64,000 nucleotides of DNA, from the NCBI RefSeq assembly GCF_014109825.1, contig NZ_CP059576.1:915001-979000 (forward strand). Direction: 5' to 3'. The stretch comes from Legionella sp. PC997. Its GTDB lineage: Bacteria > Pseudomonadota > Gammaproteobacteria > Legionellales > Legionellaceae. Below the pieces are notes generated by a model, which did no database searches, had not been told where the DNA came from, and saw nothing but the letters and a program-made list of their open reading frames with translations. A program made the position numbers and the translations under genes. Positions within the stretch are counted from its first letter, which is position 1; each line of letters begins with the position of its first letter. Of this stretch, positions 56,114 to 64,000 are shown piece by piece.

Positions 56114-56869
56114 TTGATTACCCATCGCATGGAGCTTCGTTCCTATCATACTGAAAGTTGTAGTCATTCTCATGATTTTGCACAATGGATTCTTCCTCTT
56201 TCCGGTTCTATGGAGTTAGAAGCGGGTCATTACTCAGGGGTTGTAAAGGAGCATATTGGAGTATTCATCGCACCTAATGAAAGGCATTGTTTTGCTGGGA
56301 GTATGGAAAATCTTTTTTTAGTGATTGATGTGCCTACTGAAAATCATCTTTTCGAAGAGGGTAGATCGCATGCCTTTGATTTAACAACCAATATTAAAAA
56401 ACTCATCACCTTTACACATCACTACTTGGCAGATCATGAAGGAGATATTTTTGCTGATTCTTTGATTAATCAATTAATTATTCATTTTGCCACTAAATCG
56501 TGTACACCTGAATTGGATCCCGTTGCGATTAAGGCAAAAAACTGGATTGATTTGAATTTTCCCCATGCAGTTAATGTAAGTAAAGTGGCACAATATTGCT
56601 ATCTCAGCATCAGTCAACTGCAACGGCGATTCAAACTTGCTCTAGGTTGTAGTGTGGCAGAGTACTGGCGCTTTAAAAAATTGCATCATGCTCAGCAATT
56701 ACTTGCTTCACAAGATCGCTCTATTGAAGCCATCGCTCTTGCAGTAGGTTATGAAAATTTGTCTGCGTTCAGTCGACGCTTCAGTAAAGTATTTGGTGAA
56801 TCGCCTTCTCAATGGAGAACAAAAGCGTTATCAGCACATAAAATGCGTGAAATGGATAACTCATACTGA
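56114..56869 (+). CDS. AraC-family regulator
   Basis: 251 residues if the TTG at 56114 is used; an ATG at 56129 is an alternative, and neither has a strong ribosome site. N-terminal cupin-like sensor with His cluster (ESCSHSHDFAQWILPLSGSM; NERHCFAG). C-terminal two HTHs (VAQYCYLSISQLQRRFKLAL; IALAVGYENLSAFSRRF). Probably regulates the EamA transporter encoded 57 bases downstream in the same direction. Confidence 0.9.
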   Translation: MITHRMELRSYHTESCSHSHDFAQWILPLSGSMELEAGHYSGVVKEHIGVFIAPNERHCFAGSMENLFLVIDVPTENHLFEEGRSHAFDLTTNIKKLITFTHHYLADHEGDIFADSLINQLIIHFATKSCTPELDPVAIKAKNWIDLNFPHAVNVSKVAQYCYLSISQLQRRFKLALGCSVAEYWRFKKLHHAQQLLASQDRSIEAIALAVGYENLSAFSRRFSKVFGESPSQWRTKALSAHKMREMDNSY

Positions 56870-56926
56870 GTTCAAACTTGATAAACTATGAATTCGTTCT
56901 CATTTTATTCAATGAAGTAATTTATT

Positions 56927-57829
56927 ATGAACAAATCCAATGCTTCTTTTTTCAAGGGTATGTTTTTCCTTATTTTGGCGCAAATTATGGTGGGTATAAA
57001 TATTGTTTTTTCCAAGTATGTCCTCTCTTCGATTCCCGTGGTATTTATATTAACACTCCGCTTTACTCTGGCTGCGCTCATTTTATTGCCTTTGCATTGG
57101 TTTACAGCCGCGAAAAACAAACCGGTTAGGTTTTATTTTTCTCAGTTGAAGTTAAGAGATTGGTATTTTATTGGGGCTCAGGCAATTTCCGCTGGAATAT
57201 TGTTTAATTTCCTTATCTTATGGGGATTAAATTATACCGATGCTAATGTGGCAGGTATTATTACCAGTGCCTTGCCAGCCATCATCGCGATCATGTCTTG
57301 GCTTATTCTGGGTGAAAAAATTTCAGGGAAAAAAACTATTTGTGTAGGATTTGCCACACTGGGATTAATAATTATTGCTTACAATAAGCTGGCTGGAATT
57401 GAAGCGAACCATTCTTTTTTTGGAGATGCACTTGTTTTAATTTCTCTTTTGCCCGAAGCGACCTATTATATTTTAAGCAGAATACATGCTAATTCTCTGC
57501 CAGTGTTTCTGATTTCTTCTTTACTCAATGCTATGAATGCCCTTTTATTAATACTTTGTTTAAGTTTTAGTTCTTGGAGTGACTTAACGATCCATCCAAT
57601 AGATTGGCTTATTCTAATCATTTTAGGTTTAAGCTCTGGCCTTTTTTATGTTTTTTGGAATTTTGGATGTCAGAAAGTAGATGGTGTGATGGCCTCATTA
57701 TCTACCGCGGTGATGCCCTTGGCTACCGTACTTATTGCCTGGATGTTGCTTGGTGAACGTTTGACTACTGGACAATCTATAGGGATGGGAATGGTAATTC
57801 TGTCTATAGCCGTATATGCAAAGCGCTAA
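56927..57829 (+). CDS. EamA/DMT-superfamily transporter
   Basis: 300 residues, ten hydrophobic segments arranged as two EamA repeats (first: KGMFFLILAQIMVGINIVFS; second beginning near GDALVLISLLPEATYYILSR). The SALPAIIAIMSWLILGEKIS segment and MPLATVLIAWMLLGERLT are the usual repeat ends. Metabolite or amino-acid exporter by family; substrate unknown. Confidence 0.9.
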   Translation: MNKSNASFFKGMFFLILAQIMVGINIVFSKYVLSSIPVVFILTLRFTLAALILLPLHWFTAAKNKPVRFYFSQLKLRDWYFIGAQAISAGILFNFLILWGLNYTDANVAGIITSALPAIIAIMSWLILGEKISGKKTICVGFATLGLIIIAYNKLAGIEANHSFFGDALVLISLLPEATYYILSRIHANSLPVFLISSLLNAMNALLLILCLSFSSWSDLTIHPIDWLILIILGLSSGLFYVFWNFGCQKVDGVMASLSTAVMPLATVLIAWMLLGERLTTGQSIGMGMVILSIAVYAKR

Positions 57830-57844
57830 TATACATAATAGAGC

Positions 57845-57857
57845 TCTGCGGTGTTCA
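57845..57857. repeat. Short dispersed motif, copy 1
   Basis: TCTGCGGTGTTCA; the same 13-mer occurs at 62426-62438 upstream of norB. After it, CTTCAGGTAGAC here resembles CTTAGGTGAAC there. Likely a small dispersed intergenic repeat. Confidence 0.4.
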
Positions 57858-58024
57858 TTTACTTCAGGTAGACGGTGTTTCCGTAACCGACATGCCTTGC
57901 ACCAAAAACTGCAGGTTACAGAAGAGTTCCAATGTTGATGCTTTAGGCAAGAAAGTTGATTTACTTTGCAACATCTCCTCAAGCCACGTTATGATTTACT
58001 ATACCCATTTTAAGTTTAATTATT

Positions 58025-58375
58025 ATGCCTCACTTGATTTTGGAATTAAGCAGTAATATTAAGACTCGGCCTTTAAATCAGTTATTTGATAAGTTACATC
58101 ATTTGCTTGCAGAAAAACTTCCTACTCAATTATCAAATTGTAGGAGCAGATGTATGGTGCATCCGTTATTTTTTATTGGAGATCAAAGAATTGAAAATGC
58201 ATTTGTACATTTAACTCTGAAAATACTCCCTGGGAGAGAAGATGCTAAGAAAAAAAACCTAGCTAAAGAGATTTTTGATTCATTAAAGGATTTTTTCAGA
58301 TCGGAAGAAAATCAATTAAATATCATGTTTTCAGTAGAAATATTAGACTTGGATGGCCATTATTTTAAAGGTTAA
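58025..58375 (+). CDS. CHMI-like (5-carboxymethyl-2-hydroxymuconate isomerase-related) protein
   Basis: 116 residues. Starts with MPHLILELSSNIKT; the Pro after Met is the catalytic N-terminal proline of the tautomerase superfamily, and MVHPLFFIGDQRIENAFVHL matches CHMI. No other homoprotocatechuate genes are nearby, so catabolic function is doubtful; it may use another substrate. Lies 67 bases before the archease gene in the same direction. Confidence 0.82.
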   Translation: MPHLILELSSNIKTRPLNQLFDKLHHLLAEKLPTQLSNCRSRCMVHPLFFIGDQRIENAFVHLTLKILPGREDAKKKNLAKEIFDSLKDFFRSEENQLNIMFSVEILDLDGHYFKG

Positions 58376-58442
58376 GGTATTTTTCTCCTGGACTAGGGTT
58401 TTACTAATTCAGGTCCTTCTCAAGTTATAAAACAGGATTCTA

Positions 58443-58865
58443 ATGATTGCGAAAAAAAAATGGGAACATTTTTCTCATGAATCAGATATCGGGGTAAGAG
58501 GATATGGTTCTACTTTATCTGCGGCGTTTGCTATGGGAGCTTTAGCTTTGACCAATGTGATTACAAACGCCCAATCGGTCCAACCCAATAAGACATTGCA
58601 TATAACGTGTGAGGCACCAAGCCAGGAAATTTTATTTGTCGACTGGTTAAATGCCATCATTTATAACATGGCTGTTCATAACATGCTTTTTAGCCAGTTC
58701 GAGGTTTCCATCAAGGATTTGCAGTTAACTGCTATAATTGCAGGAGAACCCGTGGATATCAAGCGACATCAACCCGCAGTAGAAGTCAAGGGTGCTACGT
58801 TCACCGAATTAAAAGTGTTCCACGACAATAAGTCTTGGATCGCACAATGTGTTGTTGATGTATAA
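58443..58865 (+). CDS. Archease (RtcB cofactor)
   Basis: 140 residues. Archease marks: WEHFSHESDIGVRGYGSTL (metal-binding His and Asp), EILFVDWLNAIIYNM and AVEVKGATFTELKV. The protein speeds guanylylation and allows repeated turnover of RtcB. It is encoded 48 bases before rtcB, a conserved arrangement. Confidence 0.93.
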   Translation: MIAKKKWEHFSHESDIGVRGYGSTLSAAFAMGALALTNVITNAQSVQPNKTLHITCEAPSQEILFVDWLNAIIYNMAVHNMLFSQFEVSIKDLQLTAIIAGEPVDIKRHQPAVEVKGATFTELKVFHDNKSWIAQCVVDV

Positions 58866-58913
58866 GACTTAAATTTATTTCAATAGGCTCTTAGGAATTA
58901 AGGTAGGGAACCA

Positions 58914-60344
58914 ATGGATCTAAATCTGTTAGAAAAAATAAGTGATGTTGAATGGCGAATTCCCAAACATGGGAAGATGCGCGTTCCTGGGATTATTTTT
59001 GCTTCAGAAGAGTTGATCCTTAATATGGATATGAAAGTCCATGAACAAGTCAGTAACGTAGCAACTTTGCCAGGCATTGTTCGTGGTTCCTATGCTATGC
59101 CTGATGCACATTGGGGGTATGGATTCCCAATTGGAGGTGTTGCTGCATTTGATCCGGATAATGACGGTGTGGTTTCTGCTGGGGGTGTGGGTTTTGATAT
59201 TTCTTGTGGGGTACGACTTTTATCTACAGGTCTTAAACGGGAAGAATTTGATCCTTATAAGGAACAATTGGCAGATTCACTCTTTGCTCATATCCCGGCA
59301 GGCGTAGGAAGTAAAAGCCGGATTAATCTAACAATGAAGCAAATGGATGATATGCTGCGTGGTGGGGCTGTTTGGGCTGTCAAGCAAGGATATGGTGAAC
59401 GTGAAGATTTGGAACGAATCGAAGATAATGGTCGAGTAGCAGGGGCGTTACCTGAACATGTTTCAGAACAAGCCAAAAAACGACAAAAAAATGAAATGGG
59501 TACTTTAGGTTCAGGCAACCATTATTTAGAAATTCAAGAAGTACGAACTGTATATTGTGAAAAAACCGCTGCTGCATTTGGTTTAGCTCAAGGAGACGTA
59601 GTAGTGAGTATTCATTGCGGTTCTCGCGGATTAGGTCATCAAATTGGAACCGATTTTCTGCGTTCCATGTTAATTCATGCACAGCAATATGGTATTCAAC
59701 TTATTGATCGAGAATTAGCCTGCGCGCCTATTCGTTCCCCGATGGGTGAACGTTATTTAGGCGCGATGCGTTCAGCAATTAATTGTGCCCTGGCAAATCG
59801 AGAAATTATTACTCATTTTATGCGTGAGGTTTTTCAGAATGAGATACCAGGAACGCAAATCAAACTTATCTATGATGTATCCCATAACACCTGTAAGGAG
59901 GAAACGCATGAGGTAGATGGTAAGACCATGCGTTTATTTGTCCATCGCAAAGGAGCCACTCGAGCTTTTGGTCCTGGAAATCCTCAATTAACCCAAGCTT
60001 TAAGCCATGTAGGCCAACCGGTAATTATTGGGGGCAGCATGGGTACCTCATCGTATGTTCTTGTGGGAACAGCAAGTGCCGAACTTAAATCTTTTGGCTC
60101 TGCTTGTCATGGTGCAGGACGTGCCATGAGTCGACATCAAGCCACCAAGCAATGGAGGGGTAGTGAAATCATTGATCGATTAGCACAACAAGGCATTCTA
60201 ATTCGCAGTAGTTCCTATCGGGGCGTAGCAGAGGAGGCTCCGGAGGCCTACAAGAATGTTGATTTCGTTGTTGATTCGGCCCAAGAATCCGGACTAACCA
60301 AAAAGGTCGCCAAGCTTATACCTATTGTTTGTATTAAAGGATAG
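58914..60344 (+). CDS. rtcB: RtcB RNA ligase
   Basis: 476 residues, the longer form typical of archaeal-like RtcB. Metal ligands Asp95 and Cys98 (GFDISCGVRLL), GTLGSGNHYLEI and the guanylylated His (~399, ACHGAGRAMSRHQA) are all present. It joins 2',3'-cyclic phosphate or 3'-phosphate RNA ends to 5'-OH ends using GTP and Mn2+. Neighbouring archease supports this. No RtcA or RtcR nearby, so substrate control is unknown. Confidence 0.95.
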   Translation: MDLNLLEKISDVEWRIPKHGKMRVPGIIFASEELILNMDMKVHEQVSNVATLPGIVRGSYAMPDAHWGYGFPIGGVAAFDPDNDGVVSAGGVGFDISCGVRLLSTGLKREEFDPYKEQLADSLFAHIPAGVGSKSRINLTMKQMDDMLRGGAVWAVKQGYGEREDLERIEDNGRVAGALPEHVSEQAKKRQKNEMGTLGSGNHYLEIQEVRTVYCEKTAAAFGLAQGDVVVSIHCGSRGLGHQIGTDFLRSMLIHAQQYGIQLIDRELACAPIRSPMGERYLGAMRSAINCALANREIITHFMREVFQNEIPGTQIKLIYDVSHNTCKEETHEVDGKTMRLFVHRKGATRAFGPGNPQLTQALSHVGQPVIIGGSMGTSSYVLVGTASAELKSFGSACHGAGRAMSRHQATKQWRGSEIIDRLAQQGILIRSSSYRGVAEEAPEAYKNVDFVVDSAQESGLTKKVAKLIPIVCIKG

Positions 60345-60393
60345 TCTAACCCTTCATAATCGTTCACACCCCATCCACTGAAATTTTAATTTG

Positions 60394-61290
60394 CTACAAA
60401 GTTTTTTGCGCCAGCAAAAGACCAAAGAGACCCTGAATTGGCTTGCCTGATTCATCAAGCTTATGTAGTTTCCCGATGGTTTCTCTATATTCTAAAATGG
60501 ACCAGCCGCAGTCTTGATAATCATGATAAAGTTCTTCGGGGTCGGCCAAGTAAGTAAAGAATGAGGGTAATTCAAATTGCTCTGACCGAATCGGGAAAAC
60601 CAGAAAATGAAATCCTTGCATTACGGTGGCATCTCGTAATTCATGCAAAAGAGATGGAATTCGTTCCGCATTTAAAAATTGTAGGGATACGGTTGCAATG
60701 ACTAAATCATAAGCTTCTTTTTCAAGATTTAATGGATGGTGGAGATCATGCACTACAGGATTAAGTGTGGCTATTTTTTCATCATGAGCGATCTTACGAA
60801 TGTTTTCTATAGCCGCTTCATTATGATCCATTCCAGTTACCGTATGCCCCTTAAGTGCTAAGAAAAGAGGGTTTCTTCCTGAACCACAACCTACATCAAG
60901 AATCTTTAATTTGTTTTGGTGCTGGAAGTAGGTGGTATAAACATAATATAAATCAGAATGCACATTACCTAATTTGTATTTTTTATCAAAATAGCGATGG
61001 GGTTTACAATAAAAGTCTAAAGAGGCATTAAAAACCGGACTGATGGGTATTATCTTGTGCCAAGAAGCAGGGGGGATTATGATTTGTGCGTTTTTTTCAT
61101 TTAGGCATTGGCGAGACAATTCGTTTCCATGTCCGTCTAAGAAAACAAAATCAATTTCCCCAGCGTGAACTTGTAGTTTACCCCAGGTTCCTTCTTTGGT
61201 ACTGTGCTTCTCTAGGAAGAATTTGAGCTTCCCATCATGGGTTATATGGAGTTGTTTATAGCAAATAAGATCATCATAAAAAGCAGCCAT
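60394..61290 (-). CDS. tehB: TehB-type SAM methyltransferase (tellurite resistance family)
   Basis: 298 residues. N-terminal ~90 residues are a DUF1971/cupin-like domain (TWGKLQVHAGEIDFVFLDG; IIPPASWHKIIP). The C-terminal part is a Rossmann methyltransferase with motif I (LKILDVGCGSGRNPLFLALKG), Asp at GMDHNEAAI and the YDLVIATVSLQFL motif. TehB methylates tellurite/selenite in E. coli; natural role here unclear. Divergent from the glycosylase gene. Confidence 0.88.
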   Translation of the reverse strand: MAAFYDDLICYKQLHITHDGKLKFFLEKHSTKEGTWGKLQVHAGEIDFVFLDGHGNELSRQCLNEKNAQIIIPPASWHKIIPISPVFNASLDFYCKPHRYFDKKYKLGNVHSDLYYVYTTYFQHQNKLKILDVGCGSGRNPLFLALKGHTVTGMDHNEAAIENIRKIAHDEKIATLNPVVHDLHHPLNLEKEAYDLVIATVSLQFLNAERIPSLLHELRDATVMQGFHFLVFPIRSEQFELPSFFTYLADPEELYHDYQDCGWSILEYRETIGKLHKLDESGKPIQGLFGLLLAQKTL

Positions 61291-61371
61291 GCATTCCTCT
61301 CTAAAATATGTTGAGTACAGATCCTCTAGTGGAAATTATAGCTTTATTTGCCTAGTGTATTAAAAGGATTA

Positions 61372-62316
61372 ATGAATATTTTCAACGAAAGAGCAGGTTT
61401 GGGCATGAGCACCTCTTTGATTTTACATCCTGTTGCGCCTTTTAGATTGGATTATACTGTTTTTGCTTTACGCAGAAGAAGTAAAAACAATGTGGATCTA
61501 TGGGATGGGCAACATTACACAAGACTGTTAGTCATGGACAACATGCCTGTCAAAGTGGTTGTTACACAAGAACTCAATGAGGCGCAACTATTACTCACTA
61601 TTGAGAGCGAATACCCCGAGTTATTTTTAAACCGCATTGGTAATGAACTGGAGAAGCTTCTGGGGCTAAAATGCAATTTAAATCATTTTTATCAAATCAC
61701 GCAACAAGATGCTCAATTACAACCTGTTGTTTGCCAATTTAAAGGTCTTAAACCCCCCCGATTTCCTTCCATTTTTGAAGCACTGGTTAATGCGATTTCC
61801 TGTCAACAAATATCTCTAGACGCTGGATTGCATATTCAAAATCGATTGACCGAGTTCTTAAGTATAAGACTACAGGAAAAAGAGCGAGTCCTTTATGCAT
61901 TTCCAAGACCGGATGCAGTGGCAAATTGCACCGTTTCTGAACTTAAAAAAATAGGCTATAGCACTCATAAAAGTGAAACTCTAATTCAAATCGCAGCGGC
62001 CATTGTTGACGATCAATCAAGTTTTAGTTCTTTGGAAAATAAATCAAATGATGAGGTCCTTAGCTTTTTATGTCGTTTTAAAGGAATAGGACGTTGGACG
62101 GCTGAATATGTTTTATTACGCGGTTTGGGACGAACCGATATTTTTCCTGGTGATGATGTGGGTGCACAAAATAATTTATATCAAATGTTACATCTTGATA
62201 AGAAGCCAGATTATAAAAAAATAGCGGAAATCACTGCGAAATGGTATCCCTATGCAGGGCTTGTTTATTTTCATTTATTATTAAAAAAACTGGATGAAAA
62301 AAGGGTACTAAAATAA
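61372..62316 (+). CDS. AlkA-type DNA-3-methyladenine glycosylase
   Basis: 314 residues from the ATG at 61372, which has AAGGA 4 bases upstream; an ATG 33 bases later is an alternative. HhH-GPD core: FEALVNAISCQQISLDAGL, then the hairpin LCRFKGIGRWTAEYVLLRGL and the catalytic-Asp region RTDIFPGDDVGAQ. Removes alkylated purines in base-excision repair. Confidence 0.9.
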   Translation: MNIFNERAGLGMSTSLILHPVAPFRLDYTVFALRRRSKNNVDLWDGQHYTRLLVMDNMPVKVVVTQELNEAQLLLTIESEYPELFLNRIGNELEKLLGLKCNLNHFYQITQQDAQLQPVVCQFKGLKPPRFPSIFEALVNAISCQQISLDAGLHIQNRLTEFLSIRLQEKERVLYAFPRPDAVANCTVSELKKIGYSTHKSETLIQIAAAIVDDQSSFSSLENKSNDEVLSFLCRFKGIGRWTAEYVLLRGLGRTDIFPGDDVGAQNNLYQMLHLDKKPDYKKIAEITAKWYPYAGLVYFHLLLKKLDEKRVLK

Positions 62317-62359
62317 TCTTCGGTTTATAAAATCAATCCACTGAAAGCCTTTGTTTTAT

Positions 62360-62382
62360 GATAAATTTTGTATAAAATTATC
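62360..62382. promoter_or_regulatory. AT-rich dyad upstream of norB
   Basis: GATAAATTTT then AAAATTATC, an imperfect inverted repeat about 150 bases before the norB start, containing TATAAAAT. It might be a promoter/operator for a nitrosative-stress regulator, but the centre is asymmetric and no known box is matched. Confidence 0.3.
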
Positions 62383-62425
62383 AGCTTAGCTCGGGATAGG
62401 CTGTATACTGCTGCTTATTTCGGTT

Positions 62426-62450
62426 TCTGCGGTGTTCAACTTAGGTGAAC
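62426..62450. repeat. Dispersed motif copy 2 with GTTCA/TGAAC dyad
   Basis: TCTGCGGTGTTCA repeats the motif at 57845, and the GTTCA-ACTTAGG-TGAAC it forms is an inverted repeat about 85 bases before norB. It could be a repeat relic or a regulatory site. Confidence 0.35.
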
Positions 62451-62533
62451 TTCGCTCTTTTAAAACAAAGAAGCACTAGAGCAAAACTTTATGGTAGGAA
62501 ATGAGCTCTATATTCACATAAGGAATGTGTCGA

Positions 62534-64000
62534 ATGGATTATCTATCCTCAAATTCAATCGCTGAACCCATCAACTCGGATAAAGTCTCAAACGTATTAA
62601 AATGGGTTCTTTTAATTACGGCCATTATTTGCTTTATCATATTAATTTGGGGAACCTATAAAACCTATCAACTTGCCCCTCCTTTACCGCAGCAATTTCA
62701 ATCCCCTTCGGGACAGGTCGTCATGACTGCAGAGGATATAGTCGCGGGTAAAGCAGGTTTTCAACGTGCAGACCTTATGGATTATGGAAGTCTTTATGGA
62801 ATGGGTTCTTATTTTGGCGAGGATTATACGGCAAAATATTTAGTAAGCCTGGGACGAATTACAGAGGATAAAATAGCACAACAACGTTTTGGCAAACCTT
62901 TTATGAATCTGGCTGAAGGGGAACAATACGTCGTTCGCCAAGCAATGCAACGCGATTTACAACAGACAGATTTGAGCCAACCAATCAGTATGTTGTCGCA
63001 GCCAGTAGCTGATGCGATAGTGCAATTGCGGAATCAAATTTCACAAACCCTACTTAATCATGATCCAGAAACCGGTTGGACCAAAGCGTACAGCTTGAAT
63101 CAGCAAACTGCCCTGCAGACGGCTGATTTTCTAATTTATTCTTCCCTTACTACAATTGCTCATAGACCAGGACAAAACAGTTCTTATACCAATAATTGGC
63201 CCTATGAACCTACAATGGGTAACACACCCACACCCAATACTTTCTTCTGGACCTGGGTATCATTTTGTTTCGTATTTTTGGGGTTTGGCGCAGTACTTTA
63301 TATTTATCATCGCTTTTTGAGTGGGCCTGATGACGCATTCAAAACACCTATATTTTGGGGATTTGAGCCCTTAACGCCGAGTCAGCGCAAGGTGGGGCAG
63401 TATTTTGTAATTGTGGCACTGGTTTTGCTGATTCAAATCGCTGTAGGTGTAATTATGGCGCACTATTATGCAGAACGTACGGGTTTTTATGGAATAAATA
63501 TCAATGATTTTTTACCTTTTAATTTCTTGCGTGATGTACACATCCAGACACCGATTGTTTGGATCGCTCTTTCATGGGTGAGCGCGGCAGTTTTTATGGC
63601 ACCGCTTATCAGTAAAAAAGAAGCGAAAAGACAAGGTCTGCTAGTCGACCTTCTCTTTTGGGTCACCCTTTTTATTGTGGGCGGTGCAATCATTGGTAAT
63701 TACTTGGGAATTATGGGATATGTGAATGAATCTTGGTTTTGGATAGGTAATCAGGGATTATCCTATCTGCAGCTCGGTCGATTATGGCAAATTGGATTCT
63801 GTTTAGGGCTTTTCTTGTGGAGTTTTATCGTGTTCCGAGGTATGTGGCCTACGTGGAATGGCTTAAAAACTGCTACGGTTGAGTTTTGGACCGGTCGTAT
63901 TCGTTTAGAGCATCTTTTTTGGGCAAGCACGATAAATGTGGCTGTATTGTATTGTTTTGGCATGATTCCTTTAACCGGAATTGAAAAATCGTTCACAATC
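62534..64000 (+). CDS. norB: Quinol-dependent nitric oxide reductase (qNor), 3' end outside window
   Basis: 489 codons visible, still open at the window edge. Start ATG 62534 with AAGGA 9 bases upstream (an ATG three codons earlier is too close to the site). N-terminal helix (LLITAIICFIILIWGTYKTY), then a long periplasmic region, the qNor-type N-terminal extension fused to the NorB core; MDYGSLYGMGSYFGEDYTA is characteristic. First haem-ligand helix region DVHIQTPIVWIALSWVSAAV is reached. It reduces NO to N2O with quinol electrons, protecting against host or microbial NO. Confidence 0.92.
   Translation, partial: MDYLSSNSIAEPINSDKVSNVLKWVLLITAIICFIILIWGTYKTYQLAPPLPQQFQSPSGQVVMTAEDIVAGKAGFQRADLMDYGSLYGMGSYFGEDYTAKYLVSLGRITEDKIAQQRFGKPFMNLAEGEQYVVRQAMQRDLQQTDLSQPISMLSQPVADAIVQLRNQISQTLLNHDPETGWTKAYSLNQQTALQTADFLIYSSLTTIAHRPGQNSSYTNNWPYEPTMGNTPTPNTFFWTWVSFCFVFLGFGAVLYIYHRFLSGPDDAFKTPIFWGFEPLTPSQRKVGQYFVIVALVLLIQIAVGVIMAHYYAERTGFYGININDFLPFNFLRDVHIQTPIVWIALSWVSAAVFMAPLISKKEAKRQGLLVDLLFWVTLFIVGGAIIGNYLGIMGYVNESWFWIGNQGLSYLQLGRLWQIGFCLGLFLWSFIVFRGMWPTWNGLKTATVEFWTGRIRLEHLFWASTINVAVLYCFGMIPLTGIEKSFTI

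Noticed and set aside
57698..57982. Minus-strand frame over the end of the EamA gene
   Set aside because: Cys/Arg/His-rich shadow of the transporter gene plus repeat; no start signal.
1..64000. tRNA or rRNA genes
   Set aside because: No cloverleaf with a conserved T-arm, and no rRNA core sequence noticed on either strand.

Overview
The window looks like a chromosomal segment of a Legionella species other than the well-studied core strains. It is AT-rich, with tightly packed conserved enzyme genes interrupted by many genes of the type seen in Dot/Icm-effector-rich genomes: two very long coiled-coil proteins, two ankyrin-repeat proteins, an F-box-like membrane protein, a VirK-family protein and several family-less soluble proteins. 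The genus call is an inference from gene content; no rRNA, tRNA or icm/dot gene is present to confirm it.

Layout. 0-10 kb: a truncated secreted repeat protein, a Bcr/CflA-type MFS exporter, a periplasmic TPR protein, a 1,367-residue coiled-coil protein on the minus strand, a YbaK-type tRNA-editing protein and two effector-like genes. 10.5-14.8 kb: a compact MFS transporter / PhnY-like dioxygenase / PhnZ-like HD oxygenase operon, probably for oxidative phosphonate catabolism, followed by another MFS gene. 14.8-20.2 kb: a FIST (NosP-like) sensor overlapping a PAS-PAS-GGDEF cyclase, then divergent nagA and nagB for GlcNAc-6-P use. 20.2-25.8 kb: small membrane proteins, a 14-residue-repeat lipoprotein, a receiver-only protein, a HEPN-like protein, a YihY/BrkB protein and two orphans. 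25.8-27.4 kb: divergent asnC and asnA.

27.7-29.0 kb is a scrambled IS66-family remnant, next to a large ankyrin gene, a class III cyclase stump and a degenerate GGDEF-EAL protein. 33.4-39.6 kb holds more orphans and the 1,223-residue plus-strand effector-like protein. 39.6-45.2 kb holds a beta-barrel protein, lrgAB with a divergent LysR regulator, and a class III aminotransferase translationally coupled to a 50-residue leader ORF. 45.3-46.9 kb encodes a protein with a YopT-like Cys/His/Asp arrangement ahead of ankyrin repeats.

47-50.5 kb holds virK-like, small HTH, membrane, broken cold-shock and cupredoxin genes. 50.6-54.3 kb is a two-component cluster (histidine kinase, receiver, FixJ-type regulator, degenerate kinase), beside hsp20. 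55.5-62.3 kb encodes GNAT, AraC, EamA, a CHMI-like protein, archease plus RtcB (RNA repair), TehB and an AlkA-type glycosylase. The window ends inside a quinol-type nitric oxide reductase gene.

Links between regions: nitric oxide sensing (NosP-like with a cyclase) and detoxification (NorB) are both present, as are two c-di-GMP-related proteins. Host-interaction candidates are spread among metabolic genes rather than grouped in one island. I saw no CRISPR array, tRNA or phage.
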